Positions 49,949 through 62,387 of a stretch of 64,000 bases of DNA are shown piece by piece. Every line of letters begins with the position of its first letter. The stretch's first letter is position 1. A program made the position numbers and the translations under genes. The notes beneath the pieces are model-generated. The model was not told where the DNA came from, did not search any database, and saw only the letters and a list, made by a program, of their open reading frames with translations. Location of the stretch: positions 9,474,113 through 9,538,112 of the forward strand of contig CM025849.1 of assembly GCA_003952965.2 (NCBI GenBank). Reading direction: 5' to 3'. Source of the DNA: Morella rubra (taxonomy: Eukaryota > Streptophyta > Magnoliopsida > Fagales > Myricaceae).

Positions 49949-52264
49949 TCTTTCTATTTCAGTCTTATTTGTAAAATTTTATTTCACTTCTATAAAAAGC
50001 CGTTCTTCGAAATTTTATTCGTCCAGTTCATTCAACAGAAGTTACTTTGCGTAGAGGTAATTTTTTCTGTATTAAACTAGAATTCATGTTCTCATTCAAT
50101 TGTTATGCCAAGAATTAGAAATCAAAGTGTTTAGGGGACGCTGGGCTCCCTCGAATTAGCTCAAACTCTATTCTTAAAATTTCATATGTAGCATCACAGT
50201 AAATTTTAAATACGTATAATGGCCATTTACTACACACATCATTAAAATTGTGAGTTTCGTTACTCTGAGAAGTTCGATACTAATGTAGGCCAACTTATAG
50301 TATCCTGGTTAATTCATTCACATTGGGACTTCCCCTTTCACTGGCATGAAAACTCGATACAAAAATACAATGTTCTTATTTTACTGGCAAGCTTTTCTAA
50401 CGGGAATTAGAGTCTTTAAATCTTATGTGTTCATCAATTTTCTTTTAATTAAGATATTAATTTTGGATGAAACATCTATCCACATCACTTTTGTTCTTTG
50501 TAAGTTGTAAGTACAATCCTCGAGCAAAGAGAGGCATAATCATCGAACGGCATTCGTCCAGATCGCTTGGTTGAAGTAATTAATTCACGTTGATTTGGAT
50601 GTGAATGATCCGACACTCTAATGGCGACTTTACTTGCGTTTATAAACCATGTTAAGGAAGTTTATAAGGCAAAGGTAGGTATTGCGAAGGGGACAAGCTA
50701 AGTGTGGAATCCAAGAAAGGTCGTGCCAATCTAAAGTAAATACTCCGAAGCCTTACACGACAGTGATGTAGAGGAACGCATAACTTATGTGTTAAACGAC
50801 AAAATTTAGATCGCAGGATCCACATTATTTTCTGTCGTCCATTAATGTTTTGTCAACAAAACATGGGAGAAAATTCTTACACGACATGGTAGGCCATGGT
50901 ACGAGGCCGTTAACAAAGTTCTTAACTTATCATGATATTGACTCGGATTCCCTTTACTTCTTGCATTTGTGACATTTTGGCTGACAATATTGGAAATTAC
51001 ACCAACATTTATAGTGATTAGTGAGTAAGGGTAAATCTTTCAAAAACAGTCAAGATAGTTGAACAGATACAAGCAAATCAAAGAATATTAATAATATTCT
51101 AGATTCTTCCCCTGCAGACATAATCATTTTTTGTAAAAAAGTACAGGTAATAGTGTGATTGTATGAAAATAAACACGTGGTCATGGGCACACGCATTGGT
51201 GACTAATATAATCTTGTCGATTATCAAATCTAAAGTCTTTAATTGAGTGGTATCTAAATATAATGATTATTTTCTTTTCTAGTACGTACCGAGGGAATCT
51301 GATGAAGACCCCAGGAGGAGAACCTTGAGACTTGTTGAAAAAATGGTGGACATGTGAGGAGCACTTAAGCTCATTAATGATATTTTAGAAATATTTAAGT
51401 TAATGGTACTTTTTTAATTTCGAATAGAGTTAAATAAGAACTTAATGATCAATTGAGCATTAGGATTTCTCTAGGTTAAGTTTAATTAGTTGTGTAGCTC
51501 TAGAGAGTTATTCATTAGTGTTGAGACTTATTGGTGCCCGCTTGTTTTGGTCTTGGAGACTCTAGAACTTTCGGTTTTTAATTCCTGATCAAACACTTTC
51601 TGGGTGCAAAAAATGGAATTTATGCCCTTCGTTTACAGTATATACTACACGACACGTGAAAAACCATAACAAGGTTTCGTACGTGTTTGGTTAGTATCAC
51701 TTATGGGACATCTTGGGGAAACCCACAAGTGATGTTTGAAAGTCCGTAAAATCCACTGTTCCCAACCTACCAGCACGGTACGCCTCCTTCCTCCTTCAGC
51801 AGCAAGCGTACGTTGTCAAATGGCGGTGTACGTACGTATACATGAATTTCATTTCGGGTCAGCCGATTGGAATTCATTATTTCATGGGTCACCCGATTTG
51901 GACGGCAAGGATGCGAGAGTAGTGGGAGGAAACTTCCTCCAACCTTCCTGTTTCTCTCGAGGATTAAAACCCAGTCAAATAAAAATGGCTGTTACTGCTT
52001 TTGTCCATGTTTTGCTTATAAATCTCAAAAAATATGACGACCGTTTGATTCTCTACCTACGACGATGCCCTGCAAATTCCACGAAATTTCTAACTTTGGT
52101 GTACAATGTAAGCTTGTACGAAAAAAGCCGCATATATGCTCTCTCAAGTATCTCTCACTGCAATTTTAGTAATTATTTTCATGATTTTTGATTCGTTTGA
52201 GAAGAGTCATCCAATATAGATCAGGATACTCTTTGATTACTAGAATCTAATTTTTTTTTTTTAT

Positions 52265-52440
52265 ACAATGTTAGAATTTAATTTGGAGAGAGATAAAAAC
52301 AGTATATAGGTTCCACAATGAGGTACACATTGCTAGTTAATTAATACGAACATTGTTAAATGCTGTGAGACTGTATATATCTATTTCTCTTGAAATTGGA
52401 TTATCCAATTCGAGTAGTAAATTAAAGGCAATCTCTATCC
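52265..52440 (+). mobile_element. MITE-like element, family 2
   Basis: Ends in 'ggattatccaattcgagtagtaaattaaaggcaatctct', closely matching 'gaactatcgagtagtaaattagagagcatc' at 60630-60657. The inner part 'aatacgaacattgttaaatgctgtgag' is similar to sequence at about 36440. AT-rich and non-coding; edges approximate. Confidence 0.5.
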
Positions 52441-52839
52441 ACCAACTATTGCATTGGATTCTATTTTTCCCACAATGATATATCTAAGGGGCCGGAAAAA
52501 TTGACACTTTGCTGCTATTTTCTCTTCCTCTTTTTTTCCTGAATCTTAAAATATGGAAAATTTATATTACAAGATTGAGTTAAAATGTCTGCGCTGCCAA
52601 ATTAACATGGAATCTATTGGATTATCTGAATCATTTGATTTGTGGTTCAAATTTTAAAGGGTATGAAAGCTTCTAAAAGAGGCTTCGAAAAACTTAATTA
52701 GTACGAAATTATTAACCACATGATCCTACTCGAATAGCCCATATAACTAAACGTGTAGTTAGCTTGGTAATTAATTAGTAATTTTCGTTAGGAGTCTAAC
52801 ATCAAGTCCAATAGTACTGCTTCAAGTTTTCGGTGGAGT

Positions 52840-53035
52840 TCTGTGAAATTTTCTTTTTTTGACTCAAAATTTTGGTATATGAAAATTGGTGAAAAAAGTA
52901 AAAACAAGAAATGATTTGAGTGAATTTTTTATGTTTATTTTGATAAAAATAGATAATTTGATGAAGATAAAAAATTATATTATAGTTATTTTATTAGGTT
53001 AAAATTTTAAAGTGGCCAAAATTTTAAGAGCGAAA
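52840..53035 (+). mobile_element. MITE-like element, family 1 (diverged)
   Basis: The core 'ggtgaaaaaagtaaaa...gaaatgattt' and 'aaaaattatattatagttattttatta' followed by 'ggttaaaattttaa' aligns with the core of the element at 49754. The terminal repeats are degraded. Confidence 0.6.
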
Positions 53036-54348
53036 TATCACCTTAATTTTTTTGTCTCAATTTTCCTTTAGATAATCACCATTCACTCAGTTAATTATCT
53101 TATTAAGAGTTTAAATGTAGAGGACCACTTCGATAAAAGTATTCCAGCCGTTTGATCCCATGCACAACCTGCAGTCCCATGAGACGACACTTTTCTTCGG
53201 TGCCATCAATTTCTATATACAGAAGTCCAGAGGGAAACAGCCAGCTGCATGCCTAGCTTGTCGATTTCATCGACAGGAAGGCAAACAACTCCAATTATGA
53301 ACAGTGATCAGTCCATTCTCTATCTAAGAAATCAAAATTTAGGTTATTTTTTTTAGATCCAGATTATTTTATTATTATTTTTTTGGTCGAATTCCATTGT
53401 AAAACTTTTTTTTCTCTCTCAAAAATAATCTTTTAGAAACTTCGACTGAGGGAGCATGACTTCACTTTCATGCAGTTAGCCGAACGTCCATTCATTTCAC
53501 TGAATGTATTATTTAAAGACATTCCTTTGAAATTTCAGAAAATAATAATAGGGTATATTTAGCATAAGTCCAACTACATGCTGTTTTGATCATGATTTTC
53601 TTATAAACATGACTTGTTAGCCGCAAACACTTTGAAAAAAAAACTTATATTAAACTTTAGAAGAGGATTCTTCAACCTAAACTCCGAATCATCTCTTACA
53701 GGTTTTGATAATCAACATGATTCTTGCTAGCGTACTAGTATAAATAATCTATTAGTTATAGGGAGAATTATCGTAATAGCTTTAGCTTTTCGTACAAGCG
53801 CTAAGTTCACATAGACTAAATTTGAGTCCTGACTTTACACTTTATCCTATTCTAATTAAATATTATACGTGTCGAATTAATTACGATTAAGTGGAAGTCC
53901 AATTCATGCATAAAGAGAGTATTAAAGACTATAATTCAAATAATGTATAGAATAACTATGTATTTAAAGCGTGGGGTAATCATCAAATACTGATCTTGAA
54001 GAAATGATAGCTGCATACACATCAAATCAATGCCGTGCATATTAATATATACACAAAGCCCAAAGCCTTAAAATTAAGTAGGCCTTGATATATATTGTGG
54101 GATGGTTGGAGTCCTGAATCTGTACATACGCGTTCCGTTTGCTTGTCCCAGTTATGCTCCCTTCTCCGTGCTTTACAACACAGAAATCGGACTGCTCTTT
54201 GTTTGCCAAATCACAGCCATGCACAGAGGTCGAGCATTATCTACGTGGAGCCTCAACGCAAGATGAGAACAAGGGCCGGGAAAATTCCCGGAAGCTACAC
54301 GCACAATAAAACAGTGTCTCGAGGCTTTCAACTATTTCCATCTTGTCC

Positions 54349-54355
54349 TATATAA
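54349..54355 (+). promoter_or_regulatory. TATA box of CAX gene
   Basis: TATATAA at 54349, 115 bp upstream of the ATG at 54464. A start site near 54380 would fit a short 5' UTR. Confidence 0.6.
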
Positions 54356-54463
54356 TGTGCTGAATAATACCACAAAGAGAGATCGAGTACTTTCAGGGTC
54401 TCTTCGAGTTCTTTGTTAGAGAATCATCACAAGTGGGCTGCTTCTGAGTTGTAGTATTATACC

Positions 54464-57400
54464 ATGGATTCGCAACCTGAGGGGTTGAACGACATGGAGA
54501 ATGGGGGCTCTAAGAGCTTGCAGGCGAACAAGGAGCTTTTGAATGGGCGGTCGCCACAGATGATGTCGTCCTCGATGTTGCGGAAGAAGTCGGATCCTGT
54601 GCTTGTGTCGAGTATCCGGTTCAAACTGCTCAGACAATTTTTGGCCAATTTGCAAGAGGTCGTCCTTGGCACCAAGCTTGCCGTACTCTTCCCTGCCATC
54701 CCTCTAGCAATCGTTGCAGACTTCTATAAATTTGGAAGAGTAAGTGCCATTTCCGGACCAAGTGTATATATTTCAGATTAACTTGACCTCAAGCTCATAC
54801 GGAACAGGCCAGACCCCTTTAGCGGAATTTAATTTTGTATTTTCTTTCATCCGAAAGTCTTGGTGTTACGAGATTTTATAGATATACGTATCATGCAGAT
54901 CCATTATGATATATATTTGTTCGTCGATATTTTCGTTTTTTGATGTTGATGATCGATATTATTGTTCTTGTGCCACTTAGCCTTGGATTTTTGCTTTGAG
55001 TTTACTTGGACTGGCCCCGCTTGCTGAACGTGTCAGCTTCCTCACTGAGTAAGTTGGATATTAATTTATTAAAATCATACATATTAAATATATTTACGAA
55101 TATTCTCTAATTAAAGTTCCTTTTTTCTTTTCTTCCAAACAAATCTCAGGCAAATTGCATACTTCACTACTCCAACGGGTACTTTTTTGCAATCCAGTAC
55201 TCCTATTATATATCTAATTCATTTTTTTATTCGCTCAAGAGACTAAAATAATCTATGAAGTGTTGGATTTGCAGTGGGAGGGCTTCTGAATGCAACATGT
55301 GGAAATGCAACAGAGCTAATAATTGCCTTATTTGCTCTTCACCAAAACAAAATACATGTTGTGAAGTACTCCCTCCTGGGCTCCATCCTTTCGAACCTTC
55401 TTCTTGTTCTTGGCACCTCTCTTCTCTGTGGAGGCTTGGCCAACCTTAGAAAGGAACAAAGATATGACAGAGTAAGAGATAAATTTAACCCACTAGCTAA
55501 TAGAATAATTCTTCTTTTGAGCTGCCTAATTCTAATTAAATCACCCAATTGTTTAGTCCATTAATTAATTTAATATAAGGCTGACTTGGTTTAATTAATT
55601 ACAGAAACAGGCTGATGTGAACTCTCTCCTTCTGTTGCTTGGATTGCTATGCCACCTACTCCCCTTGATGTTCAAATATGCCTCAGGGATTGGCAATTCC
55701 ACAGCTCAATATACACTTCAGTTTTCAAGAGCAAGCAGCATTCTCATGCTCGTAGCTTATGTTGCCTACATTTTCTTCCAGTTAAAAACCCACCGAGAAG
55801 TGTTTGATTCGCCGGAGGTGATGATCTTTGTATGCTATAAATTAAGAAAAACAAGATTATCAGCCTAATTGATAATTGACTAACGACATTGATCAGTGCA
55901 ATTAATATTTATTGTTAATTATATATGCTTGTGATCAGAAGATGATCAAGGAATTTTAATCTAACTTTTCTGGCCTACGAATACTTTTTCGTGAACATAT
56001 ATGCAAAAAAGCAAGGGGAGGAGAGAAAAGAAAATATTTTTTTTTTTGTCCATGCCCAAAATTACTATTCAAAATTTCAAATTCCCATTTTGCCCTTGTG
56101 ATAAATTCATATAATATTTCTACTGACTTGTCTTCAACATGTATATATTATACTATATATGAAAGCAAAAGAGAAAAATAGTTATAGAAATACCATGGCA
56201 GCACAAAATAACATTGTAGATGCAGCCATAATCGTGGTGCAATGGACATGCAGGATGAGGAGGAGGAAGAGAAGGCAGTGATAGGGTTTTGGAGTGCCTT
56301 TACTTGGCTGGTTGGCATGACAATTATCATAGCTGTGCTATCTGAGTACGTTGTGGGAACAATCGAGGTATATATATAAGCATTTAAGTGTAAAGCCTTA
56401 AACTCATCAAGAGTTAATTAGTGCAAACTTTTAGCTAATAATCTTTCTCCTTTAGGCTGCATCAGAATCTTGGGGAATCTCTGTGAGCTTCATCAGCGTA
56501 ATTTTGCTACCAATCGTTGGAAATGCTGCAGAACATGCCGGATCAATCATATTTGCACTCAAGAACAAGTTGGTATGAAATATATATATGACTTAATTAG
56601 TTTTATTTTGCTAATACTTCATTAATATATATATATAATTTGACTGTGCAAATTAAATCCCGGGTCTCATGCATATCATGCAGGATATATCTCTTGGGGT
56701 GGCTCTCGGGTCTGCAACTCAGATTTCGATGTTTGTGGTAAGATTGAAGGAAAACCCAGAAACCAATAGGTACTTAACTGTAAGGAGAAGCAATTAATTA
56801 CCTATGGATTTTAGCAATCGTGTATGCGAATTTTCAGGTTCCTTTGAGCGTAATTGTTGCTTGGATAATGGGCATCGAGATGGATCTTGATTTCAGTCTC
56901 CTCGAAACTGGTTCTCTTGCTTTCACTATAATTATCACAGCCTTCACTTTGCAGGTTCTTCATTTTCCAAGTCTTTTGATTTCCATATCATCTTAGATAT
57001 TAATAAATTAACAATGGATAACAGCATTTAATGTGTTCTTTTTATATATTCAGGATGGAACTTCACATTACATGAAAGGAGTCGTGCTTTTCCTATGCTA
57101 CCTTGTTATTGGCGCTTGCTTTTTTGTCGATAACAATCAACTGAGTAAGTATCTCTTCGAGAAAGCCAAATTTTTAAAATATTGTTGGAGTTAGTCTTGC
57201 ATTCTTGTCCCACTAGAGCACTGGTCTAATGGTTGCAAGGTCGCCGGCCTCTATATGCTCGACATATCAAATTTGAGTCACGTAGGCATGAGATACTTGA
57301 TACTCCTACCAAGTCTCAGAGTAACCTCACACAGGACATGTTTAGGCCAGCAAAATAGCTTTCTTAGTGGTTTAAATGTAGTCTAATTACAATATTCTTC

Positions 57401-57596
57401 TTTGACTCTTCTGATGTGTGAATTTCCTTCTCGTTTCCCATTTAATTCTTCTTAATTTCTCAAAAGAAATTCTTATTTTTACCTTAATTCATGTCTAATT
57501 CCTTCTGCAATAATATTTTCAATTTTCATGACAGATAAAACAACTGCCAACTTAGGGGTACTGGAACGTCTATCCACTGGAGTCTTGGATGCTTGA
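54464..57596 (+). CDS. CAX: vacuolar cation/proton exchanger, CAX type I
   Basis: CaCA-family antiporter that exchanges cytosolic Ca2+ for vacuolar H+ at the tonoplast. Eleven exons: 54464-54739, 54981-55048, 55150-55178, 55275-55471, 55605-55817, 56254-56367, 56456-56572, 56684-56737, 56838-56954, 57054-57144, 57535-57596; all GT-AG, with phases closing to 445 aa (Arabidopsis CAX1/CAX3 are about 460). The N-terminal regulatory tail (about 55 aa) is followed by multiple membrane segments, the two cation-selectivity repeats [11 protein letters not shown] and [13 protein letters not shown], and an acidic loop DEEEEKAV between the halves. Closest in style to CAX1/CAX3. Odd points: FTTPTVGG where most CAX proteins have [18 protein letters not shown] instead of LLGLTPLAER, and an unusual C-terminus encoded by the last exon (KTTANLGV...GVLDA). 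Intron 10 carries a SINE-like insertion. Confidence 0.93.
57215..57400 (+). mobile_element. tRNA-derived SINE-like sequence in CAX intron 10
   Basis: An A-box-like tggtctaatgg (57222-57232) is followed at tRNA-like distance by a degenerate B box, 'aaatttgagtcac' (57269-57281). The order and spacing resemble the pol III promoter of plant SINEs. No clear tail or target duplication was found. It could be a decayed tRNA relic. Confidence 0.4.
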
Positions 57597-60500
57597 TCTG
57601 GCTATGCGGTTTGGGATAATTTATAACCCAAACTAAAAGAATGGTACTGCATATCCATAAGTCTATTTCCTTATTTTATTCACCCATTTGTGAAGCTAGC
57701 ACTGGACAAGTAGTTCTTTGATAATTCCCATTTCAAGTACAGAGAGTTGTGGGCCAATTGAGAGCTCCATTCAAGCACTTGAGGTTGCAAAAGTTAAAGG
57801 GGTGCAAGTCTAAGAAAGGGGAGTACTTTCTTGGACCTGAAGCTAGAAGAATGGGATTTCGTATGGAAGATGTGTGTAAATATTTCTACCGCCTCTCCTT
57901 GTCTCTGGAATAAGGTTTTGTTTTGAGATTTAGTTCATAAGAGGTGCATGGCAATTAAGGGCACGTGCTTTTATTATTTTTTATTCCCCTTTCTCTTTGG
58001 GTGACTTATCATTTTGATTTAAGCTGATCATATGTTGAATTGGCAATGCATCAATCTCTGATGTACGATAAGAAAACTTAGGGGCATTTGATGATTTCAA
58101 GTTTTTCCTCCAATAAAGTTTAGGAAGTTAATATTTAAAAAAATTAATTTTACTTAATTTTTCTATTTATTTCTCATTGTCCATAGCATCTATATATTCC
58201 TTCAAATTTCTACCTTATTTTCAATCTTTCAACTTATAAATTACAATTCCCTAAAATTAATATTTCCTTTTTTTTTTTTATCTGATGTAATTGTGAAAAG
58301 CGTACCAAATCTACCTGTCACTTTTATATACTTCAAGTTCTTAAGGGGAAGAAAATAAAATAACAGATAGAACATAGTTTTTCTTTAAATTTGTAAAATT
58401 ATTCTTATTGTGATTAATAATATTGTTCTTGCCAAGAAAAAGAAAATTGTTCTTATTGTGATTATTTATGCTGATTTGAGGGTGTTTAAGGTGATTAATG
58501 AAAATATAGGGGTGGGATGATGACTCGTGAGAGTGAAATTATTAACAAAAAGTTCGATAAAAATTATGCGGGATTCAAGCGATATTGTCGCCTGAAAGGT
58601 TGAAAGTCCAAGATCATATATTAATTATAAATATTTTTGGGGTAAGTTTTGATCATATTCGTAACGCCTACTTTTTCTATAGAAACTTCTGTAGCGAACG
58701 CCAAGTTAAGTACGTTACGCAATAGTTTCTCCTGGACGCAACGCCAGGATGTTCGCTTTTAGTAACGCTTTATTCGACAAGGTCAGGATGTTCAGGAATA
58801 CGCCTGTAGGCCTGAAAGTCGCATGGGTCGCGTGTTGCCTCGATTTCTAAACATGGCTTGTTCTTCTTAAATGATCTTACGATTTCTGGACTGAATACTT
58901 TTTGTTTTTTATGCCAAATTGGGATTCCCACGAGAGAAACGCCGAGTGAGATAACGTATCATACAGTAAGCAGGCTGGCATCCATCGATAACCAGAATTT
59001 TCTATGCAGCAGCATCATCTTTTTTTCTTTTTTCTTTTTAAAAAAAATCAGAATATACTGGTATGTATTCGTAGTCTCGAAATAAGGTTACCATAAGTCA
59101 TGGAAGTTCAGTTTGCATATACAACCAAGACAAATCAAAATAAAGTGGGAGTGCGGGTATAAGATTTTGGCTTAATTATATTGCCAAAGTTCACCATTGG
59201 GCATTAAGTGGGTATTAAGAGAGATGGCAAAACTGAAGCGAAGAGATCATTTTGTTACTGTAAATTGACCACCGAAACGAATTTGTACAAATGTTTATAA
59301 TAGAGACATTTTTGTCAAAACGTTATATTAGAAGGATTATTTGTATAATTAAGCTTAAAATTTTTTAAGAAAGAAAAGAGACTCATCACTCTCTCTAGAA
59401 TCTCCTCCCTTCCCACTACCCTCTCCAGTGGGAAGAGCTTCGGCTCCTCCCACCTCCCTCCTCCTGTTCCGATACCTGGTGATCAGAGTTATAAATAAAC
59501 TCTCTCTTTCGGTCACCTTTTGGATCTTTCTCTAGTGAAGATAAAGTGTAAATCTCGGTGTTTGTGGAGGCCTTCGGCGTACACGTCAACCATCCGATTT
59601 TGCTGCCTTCCTCCACTGTCATCTTTCCGTTTCTTCTAGTTTTTTTATTTTCCGCTCTTTATGGGTCATTTCAGCTTTCCACTCATTTGAGTTATATGGC
59701 CTCATCGCTTGTTGGCCCGACGTCTCTACGGAAAGTTTGATTAGTCTTTTAAAACATGTAAGTGAGGTCTTTAAACCTAATGAGATTAGTTGTAATTTCA
59801 GGCTTGCAGATTCTGACAGCTCTAGCCCCTGCTGAGAGCAACGAATGGAGGTGAATTGTTTCAGGCTTGCAGCTAGCCTGGCTTATCAAGGATTTCACAC
59901 GTGACAATTTTTACTTAAACAAGGCATTTTAGTTTCAGTTTTCATGTAAAAGTGGACTAACTTTCCGACATCCTGCCCCCCACTTAGTTGTTATATGCAT
60001 CTGCTGTCTGGCCTATCGAAGTCTGAAATCACAGTGAATTTTACAGCATCAAAGTTGAGTGAATGCTATCGGCTTATTTTAAAGCAGCTGATCAGGTGGA
60101 AGTGTTACATCTTGTTTGTTTGCGACCGGCATAGTCCAACACCACTCGGTTGTGACTGATTGATTTATTCTTCATTATTAATAATCTTCAAGCTTGGGAG
60201 GACGTGTTAGGGAGACAACTTTTAACACACACAGCATCTCCAACTGAGGTCTTGATTCTGAACCTCTTTCTTAGTACTATTCTATGAGCAACTTGTGTGG
60301 AGTTGTCCTCATGATGTTAGTACTCGGGTTTTGGCATTATTTGTTGGGGGGAAAAATAGGTATCTATAGGTTCGACCGGTTGGGTTGGCTCTTGGAATAT
60401 GTTAATTAATTACTATGGACTCTTTGTCGCTCCAAAGTAACTATAGCATTTCTTGATTTATTGATAAATCTAAAAAAATTACCGTATTCATGATGATCTT

Positions 60501-61200
60501 ACTCGACAAAATAAGACAGGATTCTTTTTAAATTACTGTTCGAATTAGACTATCTAATTCTGAAAAAGAATAATAATAATTCTTAAATATTATAAGCTTC
60601 ATATATTGTATCTATCTATTTCAAAATTGAACTATCGAGTAGTAAATTAGAGAGCATCAAAGTCAGCGTAGCATATACATGAGTTCAACATGGGAATGTT
60701 CTTAATTATATATGCAATATATATATGCTTGTTGAACACGAATCAATGTTGAGCTGTACCCATTGGGGAAATGTTGTACTCCCCTATAACATAGGGAATG
60801 CTTTTTTTGGTTGAATAATACAGGGAATGCCTTGACCATTGACGGGAAAACTTAGGTTCAATTGAAGCATCCATATATTTTAAACCTTTTGCAGCCTCGA
60901 GGCCAGCAAATTAAACGGCCAGGGGGCACAATCTGCCGGCTAGTTGGCCTTTCAGCAAGCTCTATGACAGCCAAGTGGATGTTGAAGATTTCAATTGTAA
61001 TGGGCATTTTTGAGATTGACCGGGGAGAGCCATTTAAATAAGGATTTTGCTTACCTCGAATTACAACCAGCAGAGTATTGTAATGGAGTTTATAACGTAA
61101 AAGCGGCAGCTTGAAAACTCTGCAAGAAATTCTCTCTCAAAATAAGAGAAGGGAGATCACATTATTCACAAGGCTTGCGTTTAGTGTAAGGTGTGTTGCC
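57597..61200. other. intergenic, no gene seen
   Basis: CAX 3' flank followed by 3 kb of spacer. A possible 3'-UTR exon follows an AG at 57741 and stays open to about 57912, but has no recognised family. A family-2 MITE-like copy lies at 60512-60660. The CT-rich tract at 59390-59520 and the short frame at 59558-59740 have no recognised homology. Confidence 0.55.
60512..60660 (+). mobile_element. MITE-like element, family 2
   Basis: Ends are imperfect inverted repeats: 'aattactgttcgaattagactatc' on the left and 'gaactatcgagtagtaaatt' on the right. About 150 bp, AT-rich, non-coding. Shares its right end with the element at 52265-52440. Confidence 0.55.
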
Positions 61201-61210
61201 TATATATAAA
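61201..61210 (+). promoter_or_regulatory. TATA box of PRISE gene
   Basis: TATATATAAA located 47-56 bp upstream of the ATG at 61257, implying a very short 5' UTR of roughly 20-30 nt. A tiny frame (ATG 61212, stop 61232, six codons) probably lies at or before the start site. Confidence 0.7.
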
Positions 61211-61256
61211 GATGGCTCAAAGCTCCTACTGAGGCAAGAAATATCCGCTTCTGGCA

Positions 61257-62387
61257 ATGGCTGGGCAAGAATCTGATAGCAATGAAGCTACCTCCAACCA
61301 TGTGGCAGTGATCTTTGGAGTTACAGGGCTAGTAGGGAAGGAGCTCGCAAGAAGGCTAAGTTTGAGAACCAACTGGAAGGTTTATGGTATTGCTCGAAAT
61401 CCTGAAATCGTACCCATAAAGGATCCAAACTTTCATTTCATTTCATGTGATTTGCTGAACCCGTTGGAAACCCAAGAGAAACTCTCTTCCTTACAAGATG
61501 TGAGTCATCTCTTCTGGATCACATGGGCAAACCAGTTTCCCTTGGATACCCAAGAGTGCTGGGAGCAGAACAGGGGCATGATGTCTAATGCCTTGAATGC
61601 CATCCTCCCCACGGCGAGGGCACTGAAGCATGTGTCACTTCAGACGGGTATGAAGCACTATATCTCTTTACAAGATCCCTCCTACTTGAATGACCATTAC
61701 CATTATGAAGAATGCCCCAGGATAAGTACAATCCAGAACTTCTATTATGCCCTGGAGGACTTGCTCACGGAGAGGCTAGCCGGAAAGGTGGCTTGGTCGG
61801 TGCACAGGCCGGGCGTCGTAATGGGTAGCTCTAACAGGAGTCTGTATAATTTAATGGGTGCTCTATGCGTTTATGGTGCAATTTGCAAACGTCAAAATCT
61901 CCCATTTGTCTTTGGAGGGACAAGGCAGTGTTGGGAAGAGACCTACATTGATGGCTCAGATGCACGGTTGGTAGCTGACCAGCACATTTGGGCAGCCACC
62001 GATGCTGCAACCTATTCCACTGATGGGCAAGCCTTTAACGCAATCAACGGCCCACCTTTTACCTGGAAGGAGATCTGGCCAGCTATTGGAATGAAGCTTG
62101 GTGTAGAAGTGCCTGAAGACATGTTCTCGGAGGAATTTCGGTTCTCAACAGCCATGGCAGACAAGAAAGGAGTTTGGGAAGAGATTGTGACAAAGGAAGG
62201 ACTGCTTCAGACAGGGATGGAAGATTTGGCCAATTGGGAATTCTTAGACCTCCTGCTTCGTTGCCCGTTTAAACTTCTGGGGACAAGACAAAAAGCTGAT
62301 CGGCTCGGTTTTACAGCAAGGTACGAGACGCTGACTTCAATCCTGCACTGGATTGACTTCATGAGAGCGGAGAAACTCATTCCTTAG
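61257..62387 (+). CDS. PRISE-family NAD(P)H-dependent enone reductase (progesterone 5-beta-reductase/iridoid synthase-like)
   Basis: Single-exon gene encoding a 376-aa short-chain dehydrogenase/reductase of the PRISE (VEP1) group, matching Arabidopsis At5g58750. These soluble enzymes reduce activated C=C bonds of enones; some members make 5-beta-steroids or iridoids. Seen: Rossmann motif GVTGLVG at residues 21-27; SCDLLNP (about 63-69) for the cofactor; [11 protein letters not shown], where classical members have the similar THVFYVTW-type sequence; the catalytic Lys in TGMKHY (K133) and the catalytic Tyr in [10 protein letters not shown] (Y163/Y164); and [23 protein letters not shown] and the C-terminal [13 protein letters not shown]. 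The length is normal for the family (about 380). A possible AATAAA signal is at 62481. The true substrate cannot be told from sequence; this clade is less studied than the steroid and iridoid enzymes. Confidence 0.95.
   Translation: MAGQESDSNEATSNHVAVIFGVTGLVGKELARRLSLRTNWKVYGIARNPEIVPIKDPNFHFISCDLLNPLETQEKLSSLQDVSHLFWITWANQFPLDTQECWEQNRGMMSNALNAILPTARALKHVSLQTGMKHYISLQDPSYLNDHYHYEECPRISTIQNFYYALEDLLTERLAGKVAWSVHRPGVVMGSSNRSLYNLMGALCVYGAICKRQNLPFVFGGTRQCWEETYIDGSDARLVADQHIWAATDAATYSTDGQAFNAINGPPFTWKEIWPAIGMKLGVEVPEDMFSEEFRFSTAMADKKGVWEEIVTKEGLLQTGMEDLANWEFLDLLLRCPFKLLGTRQKADRLGFTARYETLTSILHWIDFMRAEKLIP

Larger units (their letters stand above)
48795..54348. other. large intergenic region, MITE-rich, no gene seen
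   Basis: About 5.5 kb. It contains the MITE-like elements at 49754-49948, 52265-52440 and 52840-53035. An open stretch around 51820-52190 (first ATG MAVYVRIHEFHF...) has no family resemblance and lacks surrounding gene structure, so I do not call it. The region next to the CAX gene (53900-54348) is presumably its promoter. Confidence 0.6.

Noticed and set aside
51736..52191. 151-codon + strand frame in the 5.5-kb spacer
   Set aside because: The frame opens at a non-ATG codon, composition is irregular and no family is recognised. Left uncalled, though a transcript could rescue it.
57742..57912. Extra coding exon after the CAX stop
   Set aside because: An AG acceptor and an open frame of about 56 codons exist, but the preceding exon ends at a stop and the sequence resembles no CAX tail; more likely 3' UTR.
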